A stretch of 64,000 nucleotides of DNA, from contig JABMJD010000004.1 of NCBI GenBank assembly GCA_013201395.1, positions 57,280 through 121,279 of the forward strand, given 5' to 3'. This stretch comes from Candidatus Syntrophopropionicum ammoniitolerans (GTDB lineage: Bacteria; Bacillota; Desulfotomaculia; Desulfotomaculales; Pelotomaculaceae). The translations under genes were made by a program, and so were the position numbers. Under the pieces are notes generated by a model that ran no database searches, was not told where the DNA came from, and saw only the letters and a list, made by a program, of their open reading frames with translations. Below, in pieces: positions 51,589 through 63,133 of the stretch. Numbering within the stretch: position 1 is the first letter of the stretch; each line of letters begins with the position of its first letter.

Positions 51589-52548
51589 TCAGGGGGCAGC
51601 AGTGATTTCCGCCCCGCTGTAATAATGGCTTAAAATAACCTGGTAGTCATAGCCATGCTCGGCCAGTCCTTTGGCCCCATACTGACAGAGTCCCACGCCG
51701 TGGCCGTGGCCGGTGGTGGTAAAGGTGATCGTATCACCCTCAATGTCCCAGGTAAATTTCGTAGATTGCAAATCCAGCAGATCCCGCACTGCTACCGCCG
51801 TTAGTTGACGGTTTCCAATCTGCAAGGTCTTCGGCCTCCCTGTTCCTGTCTTTTCCAGTAGTTTAATATCTGTTTCCATTGTGTTTTGCCCCGACACCGG
51901 GATTGCAGACAAGGAGGTTCCCAGTGCCTGGTCTATTTGGGCCAGGCTATAGGATGCTGTTGGGGAGGGATTAGGATCGGTATCATAGGGACAAGGAACG
52001 CCCTTTAAGTAAGGCGCCTGGAAGGCCCACACATCTGCCGCATTTTCTGTCCGGCCGCCGCATGAGGCGTGGTAGACGGCTTCAATTAGCTCCCCCTGGT
52101 AGGTGAGCACCTGCCCCCTGGTTTCATCCACTGCCTTTTTAACCTTATAGTAATATTTATAGTAACGAACAGCACCCCAACGTTTTTTCAGCTCATCCCG
52201 GGACAGCCAGGCCTGACTATGGCCCTGGTCATCGCATACATCCGCACCGGGATGAAGTGCGTTGCGCGCATCCGCTGTTTTAATACGTTTAAGGGCATAG
52301 GTTCTGGCAGCGACAGCCTGTGCCTTCAGGGCGTCCAGGGGAAATTCAGCCGGCATTTCTGCCCCTACTACCCCCACTAGATAGTCTTCCATCTGCATGT
52401 AGACAACCCTATCCTCCTGGTGCTGGTATAACCGCACCACAGTGACACCAGGGAAAAACCGGGCCGGTATCTGCCGGCTCAATAAAAAAGGCAGCCCTGC
52501 AACCAAAGCAATAATCAAAAAGGTTGTGCCCTTGAACAGTCTGCGCAT
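51589..52548 (-). CDS. spoIID: Stage II sporulation protein D (SpoIID)
   Basis: A lytic transglycosylase that, in the mother cell, degrades peptidoglycan during engulfment of the forespore, together with SpoIIM and SpoIIP. The 319-residue protein has an N-terminal membrane anchor and the SpoIID/LytB domain: VRLYQHQEDRVVYMQMEDYL, VGAEMPAEFPLDALKAQAVA, the catalytic Glu in EMPAEF, the zinc-binding CYS/His-rich HASCGGRTENAADVW and GHGHGVGLCQYGAKGLAEHG. GAGGTG is 6 bases before the ATG at 52548. In B. subtilis murA precedes it; here ywmB does. Confidence 0.95.
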   Translation of the reverse strand: MRRLFKGTTFLIIALVAGLPFLLSRQIPARFFPGVTVVRLYQHQEDRVVYMQMEDYLVGVVGAEMPAEFPLDALKAQAVAARTYALKRIKTADARNALHPGADVCDDQGHSQAWLSRDELKKRWGAVRYYKYYYKVKKAVDETRGQVLTYQGELIEAVYHASCGGRTENAADVWAFQAPYLKGVPCPYDTDPNPSPTASYSLAQIDQALGTSLSAIPVSGQNTMETDIKLLEKTGTGRPKTLQIGNRQLTAVAVRDLLDLQSTKFTWDIEGDTITFTTTGHGHGVGLCQYGAKGLAEHGYDYQVILSHYYSGAEITAAP

Positions 52549-52658
52549 AAAAAACACCTCATATCAGCAGAACAAACACACCGTCGTTTTCTTAAATTGT
52601 GTCTTGGTATGATGCCGGCACTACTATTTCTTCCTGGCAGGAGGTGCCTGGTTAATTA

Positions 52659-52676
52659 TACTAATTGGTTAGTATA
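52659..52676. repeat. Inverted repeat between ywmB and spoIID
   Basis: ATACTAA and TTAGTAT surround TTGG. It lies 110 bases upstream of spoIID and just after ywmB. It could be an operator or a weak terminator; there is no T-run. Confidence 0.4.
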
Positions 52677-52705
52677 TATATGACCCCTCTAGGAAATATT
52701 TGGTG

Positions 52706-53488
52706 CTAGTATTCCGCAAAAATAACCGGAGAGGCCACATAGACGTAGGTCAGTTGTTCGGCCTGGTTGCTGCGCAAGGCTACGTTGAGGTTAACCCTTT
52801 TTCCCGTATACCTGATATCATTTGCCAAACGAGGACTAAAGCCGGTCAGGCTGACCAGATTGTCCTTGACTGTTTTTTCCTCTACCTTGGCTCCAGCTAG
52901 GGACATCATTTTTTCCGCAGCTGCCTGCAGTTCCTCAGCATCGAGGGCTTTTTCGATCACGCCGGTACAGGTCAGGCTTACATGTCCGGTACCCAGGCCG
53001 CAAAACACCTCGTTGATTCTATTTCTGTGGTAACCCGACTTCCTGCTCTCAACCCCCTCCAGGTTGATCATGGCGTGGGTTACCATTTTATCCGGCTCTA
53101 TCTGCATACTTTGCCCCTGTATTGATAACGCCTGGCCCCCGGCTAAAAACCCCTCTATTTTGGCTCCCCGGGCATACTGGTTGGTCCAGTTTTCTACCTC
53201 ACGGTTGGCTCCACTCATGACCAGTTGTTCAGCAATGGCCAGGGCCAGTTTTTCCGGGTCATTCATCTCAGGCCCCTCCCCCTCCAGCCTGACCCAGCCG
53301 GTAATACTAGCCGACTGATAAATTCCACCCGTTGACTTAATCAATTTTCCCAGCAAGGCTTCCTCCCGGTAGGAATAAACCATTTCCCGCCAGCCAGGTG
53401 AAAAGGCGCAAAAGGAAAAAAACAGAGCAATCAATATGCCTAAGGAAACAAGCAAGGGCATCTTCTTTTTTGATAGATAACTATTCAT
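52706..53488 (-). CDS. YwmB family protein
   Basis: A 260-residue protein with a membrane anchor (about residues 9-29) and an outside TATA-box-binding-like domain of the YwmB family (STGGIYQSASITGWVRLEGE ... GLGTGHVSLTCTGVIEKALD ... NVALRSNQAEQLTYVYVASP). Family members lie between the atp operon and spoIID in many spore formers; function is unknown. The start at 53488 is a compromise: AGGG is only two bases from the ATG, and the frame runs open to 53557. It follows the atp operon terminator. Confidence 0.8.
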   Translation of the reverse strand: MNSYLSKKKMPLLVSLGILIALFFSFCAFSPGWREMVYSYREEALLGKLIKSTGGIYQSASITGWVRLEGEGPEMNDPEKLALAIAEQLVMSGANREVENWTNQYARGAKIEGFLAGGQALSIQGQSMQIEPDKMVTHAMINLEGVESRKSGYHRNRINEVFCGLGTGHVSLTCTGVIEKALDAEELQAAAEKMMSLAGAKVEEKTVKDNLVSLTGFSPRLANDIRYTGKRVNLNVALRSNQAEQLTYVYVASPVIFAEY

Positions 53489-53560
53489 GTCCCTATTATT
53501 TCCAGTTGCTGTCAAACTGATACTAGACGGAACCTGGTTCCGATCAATCTTCCCCACAAA

Positions 53561-53591
53561 AAAGAAAAAACCGGAGCTGTTTGTCCGGTTT
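53561..53591 (-). terminator. Rho-independent terminator of the atp operon
   Basis: On the minus strand AAACCGGA (53591-53584) pairs with TCCGGTTT (53575-53568) around an 8-base loop, then TTTCTTTTTT. It lies 31 bases after the atpC stop. Confidence 0.9.
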
Positions 53592-53622
53592 AATTCAAAG
53601 CAAAAATCCTTGTTTATACATT

Positions 53623-54030
53623 CTATTTTTCACTGGCTGCTTTTATGCGTGTAATAGCCCGTTGCAGGGCCAGTTCAGCACGCGCCAGGTCCAGGTCGGG
53701 GGACCCCGCGGCTATCCGATCCTCGGCCCGCTGTTTGGCAGCCTCGGCGCGAGCCACATCGATTTCCTCAGTCCTCTCGGCAGCAGTGGCCAGAACAGTC
53801 ACTTTGCTGTTTCGTACGTTCAGGAAACCACCGCTCACAAAAACCTTAAACTTTTTGCCATCTTGCTCTATCCGCATGATGCCGATGTTAAGGGACGTGA
53901 TTAGCGCGGCATGGTTCGGGAGTATTCCCAGTTCCCCTTCGGCGCCGGGCGCTACTAAAAAATCTACTTCCTCGCTAAAAACCTTGCCTTGAGGAGTAAC
54001 GATTTCTAGTCGCTGTTTATTTTCCGACAT
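53623..54030 (-). CDS. atpC: ATP synthase F1 epsilon subunit
   Basis: The inhibitory and coupling subunit of the F1 central stalk. The N-terminal beta-sandwich (RLEIVTPQGKVFSEEVDFLV, PGAEGELGILPNHAALIT) and the C-terminal helical pair (RTEEIDVARAEAAKQRAEDR ... RAELALQRAITRI) are complete in 135 residues. The ATG at 54030 is 7 bases after GGGGGGAGT. It is the last gene of the operon, 18 bases after atpD, and is followed by a strong terminator. Confidence 0.95.
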   Translation of the reverse strand: MSENKQRLEIVTPQGKVFSEEVDFLVAPGAEGELGILPNHAALITSLNIGIMRIEQDGKKFKVFVSGGFLNVRNSKVTVLATAAERTEEIDVARAEAAKQRAEDRIAAGSPDLDLARAELALQRAITRIKAASEK

Positions 54031-54048
54031 AGTGCGCACTCCCCCCTA

Positions 54049-55473
<1,425 letters not shown>

Positions 55474-55494
55474 TTACCTCCTTCGCTTCAACCT

Positions 55495-55627
55495 TGGTTG
55501 AAAAACGATTACACAGGATCCAAAAAAACTATTTCACAGGATTTACAGGACTTCAGCTATTATGCTGCTCTATCCGGCCTCTGCAATAGGCAGGGGACAG
55601 GTCCTATCAATCCTGTGATAGGTACGT
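55495..55627. repeat. Degenerate ACAGGAT-type repeats between atpG and atpD
   Basis: Three copies of a CACAGGAT-like word occur: TTACACAGGATCC (55510-), TTTCACAGGATTT (55531-) and the following TTTACAGGACTT. CTATCA/TGATAG (55605-55622) forms an inverted repeat just before the atpG stop. They resemble a decayed intergenic repeat family. No gene is visible. Confidence 0.45.
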
Positions 55628-56500
55628 TTATTCCAGGGCTGCTGCGCCACCAACTATTTCTGATATTTCCTTGGTAATCTGGGCCTGGCGCGCCCTGTTC
55701 ATAGTTAAGGTTAAATTATCTATCATTTCCGAGGCGTTTTGTGTCGCATTCTCCATAGCCGTCATCTGTGCACTATAGAATCCCGCCTTGGTTTCCAACA
55801 GTCCCTGGTAGATAGCGTTCTCAATATATTTAGGCAGCAGCTCTGCCAGAACTGCCTCCGCTGAGGGCTCAAAAATATAAGGGACCTTTTGGGTTTCCTT
55901 TTCTTTCCCGGCAGCGCCTTCCTCAGTGGGCGGTTCGGCCGGCAAAATTTTGACCTTGATTGGTTTTTGTACCAACACATTTATAAACTGGCTATAAATT
56001 AAATATACCTCGTCATATTCTTCCGCCGAATACTTGTCTATTACATAAGAAGTAATATCCCTCGCTGCAGCATATTGGGCATCATCACCAATCCCAATAT
56101 ATTCCTTTGCTATTTCAAAACCACGGCGGCGGAAAAAATCCCGGCCCTTACGGCCAACAGCAAGTAGTGTAAATTCTGTCTTAACCCCTTGTACCTCCTG
56201 GGTTGTCCGTCGGATAATGTTACTGTTAAAACCGCCGCACAATCCCCGGTCTGCCGTTAAAACCACAAAAGCTGTTTTTTTCGGCTCACGCACCTCCAGC
56301 AGGGGATGCCTGACACCACCACTGGCTACCGCCACCCCTCCCAACACGTTTTTGATCCTCTTTGAATAGGGACGAGCGAGGGTAACCGCCTCTTGCGCCC
56401 TACGCATTTTGGCTGCCGAAACTGCCTTCATGGCCTTGGTGATTTGCTGCATGTTTTCGGTAGCTCTAATACGGCGCCGGAGATCTCTCAAACTTGCCAT
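55628..56500 (-). CDS. atpG: ATP synthase F1 gamma subunit
   Basis: The rotating central shaft of F1. The 290-residue protein begins MASLRDLRRRIRATENMQQI TKAMK (long coiled-coil helix) and ends in the C-terminal helix SAQMTAMENATQNASEMIDN with RARQAQITKEISEIVGGA. The Rossmann-like middle contains LTADRGLCGGFNSNI. An insertion of charged residues (EEGAAGKEKETQ) near 205 is typical for Peptococcia-like forms. It lies between atpA and atpD as in all atp operons. Confidence 0.97.
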   Translation of the reverse strand: MASLRDLRRRIRATENMQQITKAMKAVSAAKMRRAQEAVTLARPYSKRIKNVLGGVAVASGGVRHPLLEVREPKKTAFVVLTADRGLCGGFNSNIIRRTTQEVQGVKTEFTLLAVGRKGRDFFRRRGFEIAKEYIGIGDDAQYAAARDITSYVIDKYSAEEYDEVYLIYSQFINVLVQKPIKVKILPAEPPTEEGAAGKEKETQKVPYIFEPSAEAVLAELLPKYIENAIYQGLLETKAGFYSAQMTAMENATQNASEMIDNLTLTMNRARQAQITKEISEIVGGAAALE

Positions 56501-56595
56501 ATAATATTTTCACCACCTTAAAAGTGGGGTCATTTTAAAGGCTTTTCTCCAAGACTTACACGACCTTTAGGATTAAAAATGCAAGCGTCCAATCT

Positions 56596-58137
<1,542 letters not shown>

Positions 58138-58698
58138 TTAACTTATTGCCTTGAGGCTTTCTTTCATAGAAGCCAATCTGGTTTTGACGCTGCCGTCAAT
58201 AATTTTATCCCCCATACGCACCACTACCCCGCCGACTAAAGACGGGTCTACAGTAAAAGAGATTTGTACCTTTTGTCCGGCCAGTGTGCCCAGGATCTTC
58301 CTCAGCTCGTCTTTTTCCTTGTCATTTAATTCCACAGCTGATACAACCTGCGTCTCCACTATGTTCCGGCCGGCATTGGCCAGGGCGATGTATTCGTCAA
58401 CAATATCTGGGAAATACATTTCCCGCCGGCGGTCTACCAATAAGGCAAGAAAGTTACCTGTTACATTAGAGATCCTTCCTTTGAACAACTTGTCTAGCGT
58501 TTCTTTTTTCGCAGTAGAGGTAATTTGTGGATGATAGAGGAGATTTTGCAGGTTATCATTGTCTGCAATGATCTGTCTCACTGCTTTTAGTTCTTCCTCA
58601 ACCTTATCCACCTTACTTTTCTGCTTTGGTAGAACCTTTTCCTCTGAGGCAAGTTCGTATAGCGCTGATGCATAACGTCCCGCTACAGGCCCTCTCAT
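58138..58698 (-). CDS. atpH: ATP synthase F1 delta subunit (OSCP)
   Basis: The stator subunit that joins F1 to the peripheral b stalk. The 186-residue protein begins [15 protein letters not shown] and has the C-terminal family signature [20 protein letters not shown]. The middle is the helical bundle [20 protein letters not shown]. The ATG overlaps the atpF stop (ATGA), giving coupled translation. Confidence 0.96.
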   Translation of the reverse strand: MRGPVAGRYASALYELASEEKVLPKQKSKVDKVEEELKAVRQIIADNDNLQNLLYHPQITSTAKKETLDKLFKGRISNVTGNFLALLVDRRREMYFPDIVDEYIALANAGRNIVETQVVSAVELNDKEKDELRKILGTLAGQKVQISFTVDPSLVGGVVVRMGDKIIDGSVKTRLASMKESLKAIS

Positions 58699-59183
58699 TG
58701 TAGTTCCCCTGCCTCCTTAATAAAGTCCTTAATCATACTGCGTTGTATACCTTCGGTCATCGACTTGTTGATAATCTTGCCGGCAACCAGAACGGAGAGA
58801 CTAGCCACCTGTTCACGTAGTTCTGTGACTGCCCTTTGTTTTTCCCGTTCTATTTCAGCAAGAGCTTGTTCTTTCAACCGTTCGGCCTCATTTTTTGCGT
58901 TACTTACAATTTCCGCAGCCTGGTCCTCACCGGCCTTGGTAGCTTTTTGGATAATTTCCTGGGTTTGCTCCCGGGCGTTCCGCATTTCAGCTTCATATCC
59001 CGCCTTGAGCTGTTCGGCTTCCCGCCTTTCCTGTTCGGCGGCGGCAATATTACTGGCCACACCTTCAGAACGGGCCTCCAGGAGCCTTACCAAAGGCTTA
59101 TAGACCACAAGCTTCAAGAATATTAATAAAATAATGAAGTCAACAATCTGCGCAAGCAGCGTTCCATTAAACTCAAACCCCAC
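58695..59183 (-). CDS. atpF: ATP synthase F0 b subunit
   Basis: The peripheral stalk subunit. One membrane helix ([20 protein letters not shown], about residues 7-27) is followed by a long charged coiled coil rich in Glu, Ala and Arg ([20 protein letters not shown] and on), which binds the delta subunit. I set the start at GTG 59183, about 10 bases after AAGGAGG; the GTG at 59204 overlaps that ribosome site. The length is 162 residues. The gap to atpE is 246 bases and holds a strong hairpin. Confidence 0.95.
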   Translation of the reverse strand: MGFEFNGTLLAQIVDFIILLIFLKLVVYKPLVRLLEARSEGVASNIAAAEQERREAEQLKAGYEAEMRNAREQTQEIIQKATKAGEDQAAEIVSNAKNEAERLKEQALAEIEREKQRAVTELREQVASLSVLVAGKIINKSMTEGIQRSMIKDFIKEAGELQ

Positions 59184-59264
59184 TAAGGTTTTCCCTCCTT
59201 CCACTTCTTGTGGACAAAAGGAGGCTTAGCGCCACAAAACAGTTGTAATTAAGTAGTTGGATTA

Positions 59265-59295
59265 AGGGAATTCGGGTTCCCCCACCGAATTCCCT
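59265..59295 (-). other. Hairpin between atpE and atpF
   Basis: AGGGAATTCGG (59265-59275) and CCGAATTCCCT (59285-59295) form 11 perfect pairs with a 9-base loop. No T-run follows on the minus strand. It may be a processing or stability site that raises the amount of the c subunit message. Confidence 0.6.
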
Positions 59296-59429
59296 CAGTA
59301 TCATTTATTGTGCCACCAGGATGTTTACAAATTAACCATAAGAATTACATAAAAAATATTAGATCAACCCACTACCCTGATTACACCCGTTGCGCTACGC
59401 CTTTTTTGCCATAACGGACAATCGTGTTC

Positions 59430-59660
<231 letters not shown>

Positions 59661-59737
59661 TCATTTCCCCTCCTTTCAATAGAAAATTTAATTGCAATGG
59701 CCCTATGACATACTTGTTATTCAGCCCTGCACCGTGA

Positions 59738-60481
59738 TTAGTGGTCTCCAACAGCTTGCCCTACATAAGCAATGCTGAGCATGGTGAAGATGAAGGCCTG
59801 AATACAACCAACGAAGATACTGAACGCCAGCCAGGCAACCGAAGCAAGAAACCCGCCAAAAACGTGTGCCCAGCCGCCTATTAGTCCTAGTAGAACAGCT
59901 ATCAACACTTCACCGGCGTAAATGTTACCGTATAGACGGAAAGTGAGCGTGATTGGCTTGGCAAAATCCTCGAGAATATTTATTGGTAGGAAAAACACAA
60001 AAGGCTTGACATAGTGCTTAAAGTAGCCCAAACCTTTGTATCTGATCCCAAAGATATAGATCATGGCAAAGGTACAAAGGGCCAATCCAAGAGTTGTGTT
60101 GTAGTCGGCTGTCGGTGAACTCAGGGTGGGGACTAGGCCAATTAGGTTAGCAAACAGAATAAATATAATATAAGTGACAACTACACCTAGCAACGCGGCG
60201 CCTTTTTTGGGATCCATGTTTTCGTTTACCAGGCCACGGATAAACTCCCAAACAATCTCTAGAATGTTTTGCGCCCCTTTGGGCCTGGTCATACTCATTT
60301 TGCGTGTTGCGGCAACACAGAAGATTATCACCAGCAACATTGTAATCCAGGTCATGATTAGTGTTGTTGGGTTAAAGGTCAAATGAATATTTCCCACGTA
60401 CATCTCCCAGGTACCGTTGGCCGGCCAGTTCCAAAAATTCAGTAGTTCTTCTACCTCATGTAAGTCCTTCATATGCTCCAT
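59738..60481 (-). CDS. atpB: ATP synthase F0 a subunit
   Basis: The stator channel of F0 that passes ions to the c ring. About six membrane helices in 247 residues, with the essential Arg in ITLTFRLYGNIYAGE and the C-terminal helix AFIFTMLSIAYVGQAV. The start is ATG 60481, which follows AAGGGGG. A GTG two codons earlier is within the ribosome site. It comes after atpI and before atpE in the standard order. Confidence 0.96.
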   Translation of the reverse strand: MEHMKDLHEVEELLNFWNWPANGTWEMYVGNIHLTFNPTTLIMTWITMLLVIIFCVAATRKMSMTRPKGAQNILEIVWEFIRGLVNENMDPKKGAALLGVVVTYIIFILFANLIGLVPTLSSPTADYNTTLGLALCTFAMIYIFGIRYKGLGYFKHYVKPFVFFLPINILEDFAKPITLTFRLYGNIYAGEVLIAVLLGLIGGWAHVFGGFLASVAWLAFSIFVGCIQAFIFTMLSIAYVGQAVGDH

Positions 60482-60508
60482 TCTCACCCCCTTCTTTTTA
60501 AAAATTAT

Positions 60509-60919
60509 TTACTTCATAGAGTTGACCTCCTTGGGTTTCCTGTTATAGAGAACTTTAATCATATACAAAGTAACAAGGGTAAAAATTAAAGGAACAACAA
60601 AAAGCCCCGCTCCAGCGGCATAAAGGCTGATCCACTGGGTCCGGGCAACGTAAAAAAGCACAGCAAACATAATAGTAAGACGTAAAGCTATACCGACTTT
60701 AACATGGGCATTGGCTTTAGAAACGACCATGTCTGCTATCGAGCGCAACCTCCGGCCAAGAAAATAAGCATTCCACATACTTACTGCTGTTCCTACCAAA
60801 AGACCCCAAATCAGGGGGTCATTAGGTCGCCGCACCAAAATAAGACATAAAAACACCAAAACAATGGCAGCTATTTTTAATGTCACAGCCAGTTGACCAG
60901 CAAAATCCCAGTCACGCAT
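60509..60919 (-). CDS. atpI: ATP synthase I family protein
   Basis: A 136-residue protein with four membrane helices (ATP_synt_I, UncI type), e.g. LAVTLKIAAIVLVFLCLILV and GLLVGTAVSMWNAYFLGRRL. AtpI helps c-ring assembly and may pass magnesium. It sits between the AtpZ-like gene and atpB on the same strand, 27 bases before atpB. Confidence 0.88.
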   Translation of the reverse strand: MRDWDFAGQLAVTLKIAAIVLVFLCLILVRRPNDPLIWGLLVGTAVSMWNAYFLGRRLRSIADMVVSKANAHVKVGIALRLTIMFAVLFYVARTQWISLYAAGAGLFVVPLIFTLVTLYMIKVLYNRKPKEVNSMK

Positions 60920-60924
60920 TTGCC

Positions 60925-61185
60925 CTACTCCCTCTCAAAAAAACCCATCAGTGTTTTATAAACACCCACGACCCCCACAGCCAGTCCCACAAGGACACCT
61001 GTTAGCAGAAGCCATGGCCCGGTGGCAAATACACCATCCAGGTACTTACCCCCGTAATAGCCCGCCACTACACTAACAGCCAATTCCACACCAATTGTGG
61101 TGGTCACGGCAAGCGCCTGCAGCGCCCCATTCGGGGTTTTATTTTTCTTTTCTTTATCTTTATTGTTTGTTCCAGGCATCCCCAT
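60925..61185 (-). CDS. atpZ: AtpZ/AtpI-like F0F1 accessory protein
   Basis: An 86-residue protein of the putative F0F1-ATPase subunit type with two membrane helices (ALAVTTTIGVELAVSVVAGY YGGKYLD, then LLLTGVLVGLAVGVVGVYKTL). Such genes open atp operons in many Bacillota; AtpZ with AtpI is reported to act in Mg or Ca transport or ring assembly. It is first in the operon, 147 bases after wecB. The operon promoter must lie in that AT-rich gap, but only a TATAAT with a poor -35 can be seen. Confidence 0.8.
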   Translation of the reverse strand: MGMPGTNNKDKEKKNKTPNGALQALAVTTTIGVELAVSVVAGYYGGKYLDGVFATGPWLLLTGVLVGLAVGVVGVYKTLMGFFERE

Positions 61186-61331
61186 TGATCCCTATTGAAC
61201 TGTTTATAACCCTGTTGATCTATATGTAGATTACCCCTTAAATGCATATTATTTAGATAGCTTCTACAAAAATATTATAATTCCTCCACCGGTCGGATAA
61301 ATTTTATCTTTATTATAAAAATTTTAGCACC

Positions 61332-62492
61332 TTAGCTCTCAATCCCAGGATTAAATGTGGCCGGTTTACTACTTGATAGCCCGGCCCAGTACTTGATGGC
61401 CTGGGCTATCCGTTGGGCAGCAAGCCCGTCTCCATAGGGGTTGACGGCATTGGCCATTCCCTGGTAAAAATTATTATCGTCCAAAAGCCGTCTTATTTCA
61501 GTGGCCACAGTATCTCTACCGGTCCCAATTAAGCGCACTGTCCCGGCTTTTACCGCCTCAGGCCGTTCAGTAGTGTTGCGCAATACCAATACCGGTTTAC
61601 CCAGAGACGGCGCCTCCTCTTGTATACCGCCGGAATCGCTGAGCACCAGGTAAACCTTGTTGATCAAATTGACGAAAGGCTGGTAGTCCATGGGTTCAAT
61701 TAGATGCACCCGGGTTAGGCTGCCCAGCTCCTCATCTACCACATCCCGCACAGCAGGGTTTTTGTGCACGGGAAAGATAACCTCCACGTCCGGATAGTGC
61801 TCCACTACACTGCGCAGGGCACCGTATATTTCCCGCATCGGGGCGCCAAGGTTTTCCCGCCGGTGGGTTGTAACCAGCAACACCCGGCGCCGGTTATAGT
61901 CAATCCCGTCTAGTATTTCATCATTAAAACGATAGTCCCGCTGCACTGTAGCCAGCAAGGCATCGATCACGGTATTGCCGGTGACAAAGATTTTATCCGC
62001 CGGCACACCTTCATTGAGTAGATTTTTTTTAGCTGTTTGTGTCGGGGCAAAGTGGATGTCGGCCAGTACCCCCGTAAGGCACCTGTTCACCTCTTCCGGG
62101 AAAGGTGAATGTTTGTTGTGGGTTCTCAACCCTGCTTCTACATGGCCCACAGGGATCTGCAGGTAGTATGCCGCCAGGGCGGCCACAAATGTGGTGGTGG
62201 TGTCACCATGCACCAACACAAGGTCTGGTTTTTCCGCCAACATTACCTGCTGTAAACCAGATAGGGCCCGGGCAGTAATGTCAAAAAGGTTTTGTCCCCG
62301 CCGCATGATATTCAGGTCATGAGCAGCATTAATTTCAAACAGGGACAGCACCTGATCAAGCATTTCCCTATGCTGGGCCGTCACCGCCACCCGGCAGTGA
62401 ATGTCTTCCGGGCAATTTTCCAGTTCTTTGACCAGAGGTGCCATTTTGATGGCCTCAGGTCTAGTTCCAAAGACTACCAATATTTTTAGCAA
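61332..62492 (-). CDS. wecB: UDP-N-acetylglucosamine 2-epimerase (non-hydrolysing)
   Basis: Converts UDP-GlcNAc to UDP-ManNAc, the substrate of TagA-type enzymes such as the one at 28 kb. The 386-residue protein starts ILVVFGTRPEAIKMAPLVKE and holds the hallmarks VHGDTTTTFVAALAAYY, GHVEAGLRTHNKHSPFPEE, TTHRRENLG and LSDSGGIQEEAPSLGKPVLV. All usual catalytic residues (Asp, Glu and His of these segments) are present. Position next to the atp operon and glyA matches mnaA of Bacillus. Confidence 0.96.
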   Translation of the reverse strand: MLKILVVFGTRPEAIKMAPLVKELENCPEDIHCRVAVTAQHREMLDQVLSLFEINAAHDLNIMRRGQNLFDITARALSGLQQVMLAEKPDLVLVHGDTTTTFVAALAAYYLQIPVGHVEAGLRTHNKHSPFPEEVNRCLTGVLADIHFAPTQTAKKNLLNEGVPADKIFVTGNTVIDALLATVQRDYRFNDEILDGIDYNRRRVLLVTTHRRENLGAPMREIYGALRSVVEHYPDVEVIFPVHKNPAVRDVVDEELGSLTRVHLIEPMDYQPFVNLINKVYLVLSDSGGIQEEAPSLGKPVLVLRNTTERPEAVKAGTVRLIGTGRDTVATEIRRLLDDNNFYQGMANAVNPYGDGLAAQRIAQAIKYWAGLSSSKPATFNPGIES

Positions 62493-62558
62493 AAGGACAT
62501 CTCCTCACACCAACAGTTCAATTTATATTACCGACAAAGGCAGGATATTCCTAAAATG

Positions 62559-63074
62559 TTATGGCTGATAATGCACCAATTCAACACCGGCCTCCGCGAA
62601 AAGCGCCAATGCCAACGGATCCGGATATTCTCCCTGAAATATGACCTTCTTTATCCCGGCATTGATTAGCATTTTGGCACAGAGACTACAGGGCTGGTGG
62701 GTTACATAGCAAATGGCCCCCTTGATGGCCGTGCCGTGCATAGCGGCCTGGATAATGGCGTTTTGTTCGGCATGAAGGCCCCGGCAAAGTTCATGACGCT
62801 GGCCGGAGGGGATTCCTTGTTCATCTCTCAGGCACCCCGTTTCGAAACAATGCTTTAACCCTGCCGGCGCCCCGTTATAGCCACTGCACAAAATTCTTTT
62901 ATCCTTTACCACAATAGATCCCACCTGCCTGCGCAGGCAGGTAGAGCGCGTGGCCACAACATTGGCTATATTCATAAAATACTCATCCCAGCCGGGCCGA
63001 GCCGACGGTTGTCGTCTGGTTGACCCGACAGGTTGTTCTTGTATTTTCCCAGATACCTTTAATTCGTTTCTCAT
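62559..63074 (-). CDS. Deoxycytidylate (dCMP) deaminase, ComEB-like
   Basis: A zinc hydrolase that turns dCMP into dUMP for thymidylate synthesis. In the 171-residue protein the zinc and proton sites are GLHAEQNAI (His and Glu) and PCSLCAKM (two Cys). [20 protein letters not shown] and [15 protein letters not shown] are characteristic of the dCMP deaminase group that includes ComEB. The ATG at 63074 follows GGCGGGG at 6 bases; the frame is open 24 bases more. It lies between wecB and glyA. Confidence 0.9.
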   Translation of the reverse strand: MRNELKVSGKIQEQPVGSTRRQPSARPGWDEYFMNIANVVATRSTCLRRQVGSIVVKDKRILCSGYNGAPAGLKHCFETGCLRDEQGIPSGQRHELCRGLHAEQNAIIQAAMHGTAIKGAICYVTHQPCSLCAKMLINAGIKKVIFQGEYPDPLALALFAEAGVELVHYQP

Positions 63075-63133
63075 ATGCATCCCCGCCGATCCTAACATAG
63101 CAAGGTTAATTTTTTACATCTCCGTGTTGTCCA

